From contig NZ_JAHQZT010000008.1 in the NCBI RefSeq assembly GCF_019061305.1, positions 1 through 64,000 on the forward strand: DNA of 64,000 bases. Reading direction: 5' to 3'. The notes beneath the pieces are model-generated. The model did not search any database and had not been told where the DNA came from. It was given only the letters and a program-made list of their open reading frames with translations. The stretch is from Marinobacterium weihaiense. GTDB taxonomy: Bacteria > Pseudomonadota > Gammaproteobacteria > Pseudomonadales > Balneatricaceae. Position 1 is the stretch's first letter. The number at the start of each line of letters is the position of its first letter. Of this stretch, positions 62,777 through 64,000 are shown in pieces. The position numbers were made by a program, and so were the translations under genes.

Positions 62777-63819
62777 TTCAGACGGCCGTCCAGGTTGATA
62801 TCCTGGGCCCAGCAGTAGTCGTGGCTGAAGGGGGTCAGGGTACTGGCTTCGGCGATGTACTGGGCATAGAGCGTCGAGTTCATCTCCTGATGGAAGAAGC
62901 GACGGGCGGCGTCGGCCCAGGCCTGACGCTTGGCATCATCGGCGTGGAATTCACGGATTTTGGCAATCAAATCTTCTTCTTCATCGAAGTAGACCACTGT
63001 CTCAGGCGGCAGCAACTCGTCGAAAGCGCCGGAACTGTGGCTGAACTGCAGGATGCCGTTGCCGGCCAACTGCGCCATGCGCGCGGAGGAGTACCAGTGC
63101 AGGCCTTCCTGGCGGTTGAAGTTCAGGCCCATCTTGCTCTGCATCAACGCACGGTCGTAATCGCGGCCCCAGACCGGTGCCTCGCCGAAGCTGCCGAAGG
63201 TCTTGAAGGCCATGATGGGGTCCAGCTGTTCCTTCATGCGCCCGATCATCTCCAGCCGCTTGGTAAAGTTTTGGCTGTTGCTGCAGAAGATCAGATCGAT
63301 CGGCAGTTCGGCATCGGTCTTGGTCGAGTTGTCGAAGCACTCCACCGACGGCTCGACCGGGTTGGGCATGTGGTAAATGCGGGCACGTGAGCCTTCGAAC
63401 TGGCTCAGTTCGCGACGGCCGGTGGAGACGAACACGGCATCGGCCACTTCTGCACGGTGATGGATGCGTTCCACATTGGACGGCACGAACAGCGGGTCGT
63501 TATTGCAATGGGCAATGAAACAGTCCGGCTGGCGCTTGCGAATTTCGGCCAAGGTCGCGTTGGTGATCATGTCGCAGTGACCGGCGATCACCAGATCGGG
63601 TTCGAAGGACTCGACAGTTTCCAGCAGGCGCTGGTTGGCTTTCTTCTTACCCAAGTCACGAATGCCGAACGGTGCCTCGAAGGACGCGACATCCCGGTCA
63701 CTGAAACCCTGCACCAGATGATCATTCTTGATCAGGCCGGAAGTGAGCTTCTGTGCCCAGCTGACGCGGGTGTGGCCGTAGCGCTTGAGCTGCTGATAGG
63801 CGATGTGGAGAATTCTCAT
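62773..63819 (-). CDS. CgeB-like glycosyltransferase
   Basis: A 348-residue GT-B protein. N-terminal segment RILHIAYQQLKRYGHTRVSW is followed by FEPDLVIAGHCDMITNAT. The C-terminal half has the group-1 glycosyltransferase arrangement: FNRQEGLHWYSSARMAQLAG, ILQFSHSSGAFDELLP and VVYFDEEEDLIAKIREF. Its closest type is the CgeB/Glyco_trans_1_2 group. Sugar and acceptor unknown. It is the first fully visible gene of the minus-strand glycan cluster. Confidence 0.78.
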   Translation of the reverse strand: MRILHIAYQQLKRYGHTRVSWAQKLTSGLIKNDHLVQGFSDRDVASFEAPFGIRDLGKKKANQRLLETVESFEPDLVIAGHCDMITNATLAEIRKRQPDCFIAHCNNDPLFVPSNVERIHHRAEVADAVFVSTGRRELSQFEGSRARIYHMPNPVEPSVECFDNSTKTDAELPIDLIFCSNSQNFTKRLEMIGRMKEQLDPIMAFKTFGSFGEAPVWGRDYDRALMQSKMGLNFNRQEGLHWYSSARMAQLAGNGILQFSHSSGAFDELLPPETVVYFDEEEDLIAKIREFHADDAKRQAWADAARRFFHQEMNSTLYAQYIAEASTLTPFSHDYCWAQDINLDGRLK

Positions 63820-63872
63820 AAGAAAGCCAAGTCCTGAATGTGCAGTGAGTCAAAAGCCATCGCTGGCCGGTG

Positions 63873-64000
63873 TTAGGGGGCCGTCACCGGTTGCGCGAGC
63901 AAGCGGTAGTATACATCGAGCGTGGCCTCGGCCTGGGCCTTGAGGTAGAAGGCATCGGGTAGCTGGATGTTGCCGGGGGGCTGGCTCAACAGCTGGTCGA
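63873..64000 (-). CDS. 3' end of an unidentified gene (runs off window)
   Basis: The last 42 codons and stop of a minus-strand gene whose start lies beyond the window. The visible residues include DQLLSQPPGNIQLPDAFYLK and end RLLAQPVTAP. They contain no diagnostic motif. Position in the glycan cluster suggests another sugar-transfer or LPS gene, but this is inference only. Confidence 0.6.
   Translation of the reverse strand, partial: DQLLSQPPGNIQLPDAFYLKAQAEATLDVYYRLLAQPVTAP

Overview
The window is a 64 kb piece of a chromosome from a GC-rich gammaproteobacterium. Evidence for this is the ftsY-ftsE-ftsX-rpoH order, rpoH-DUF423-thiS-thiG-trmB, glnK-amtB next to ubiK-comM, ubiC-ubiA-phoB-phoR beside pstSCAB-phoU, and CYTH-glnE. 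The gene content and the enlarged PstA/PstC proteins fit the Pseudomonadales/Oceanospirillales. The genus cannot be named from sequence reading alone. There are no rRNA or tRNA genes, no CRISPR array, no prophage and no intact insertion sequence. Coding density is very high, and seven convergent gene pairs overlap at their 3' ends.

Layout. 1-4.0 kb: SRP receptor (5' truncated by the window), FtsEX and the heat-shock sigma factor. 4.0-7.6 kb: DUF423, thiazole synthesis (thiS, thiG), tRNA m7G methyltransferase, a GlcG/HbpS-type protein and an EamA exporter. 7.6-10.2 kb: a CpxP-like gene divergent from cpxRA, with an exact CpxR box between them. 10.2-11.5 kb: astA and an entericidin-type lipoprotein. 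11.5-13.9 kb: glnK-amtB-PII preceded by a sigma-54 promoter and two NtrC-type sites. 14-19.3 kb: ubiK, comM, an EAL protein and rep. 19.3-23.5 kb: a sensor kinase with a REC-DUF3369-GGDEF(degenerate)-EAL response protein. 23.6-28.8 kb: TRAP permeases DctQM, YjaG, two small membrane or exported proteins, a quinone oxidoreductase and cysZ. 28.8-39.7 kb: phoR, phoB, ubiA, ubiC, phoU, pstB, pstA, pstC and pstS, all on the minus strand. 39.8-48.7 kb: thioesterase, DASS carboxylate transporter, SpmA-SpmB-type protein, ovothiol synthase OvoA, ilvD and alanine dehydrogenase. 48.8-55.1 kb: two small membrane proteins, a PepSY/PhoP/PhoQ-like system, argA and the low-affinity phosphate transporter pitA with its DUF47 partner. 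55.3-59.9 kb: CYTH protein, glnE and ilvE. 60.1-64 kb: start of an LPS/surface-glycan locus (ELM1-family protein, two glycosyltransferases, a YrbL-like kinase and a truncated gene).

How the genes work together. Two nutrient regulons dominate. Nitrogen: AmtB, two PII proteins, GlnE, and a sigma-54/NtrC promoter. Phosphate: Pst, PhoU, PhoBR and Pit, with three Pho promoters (phoB, pstS, pstC) that share the same box-to-minus-10 spacing. A terminator after pstS followed by a separate Pho promoter for pstC would let PstS be made in excess over the permease.

The least explained sequence is intergenic. Two gene-poor gaps (32429-32908 and 42965-43362) carry four related, mosaic, hairpin-forming repeats that share long blocks. 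They look like a dispersed non-autonomous repeat family and are the best candidate here for something undescribed.
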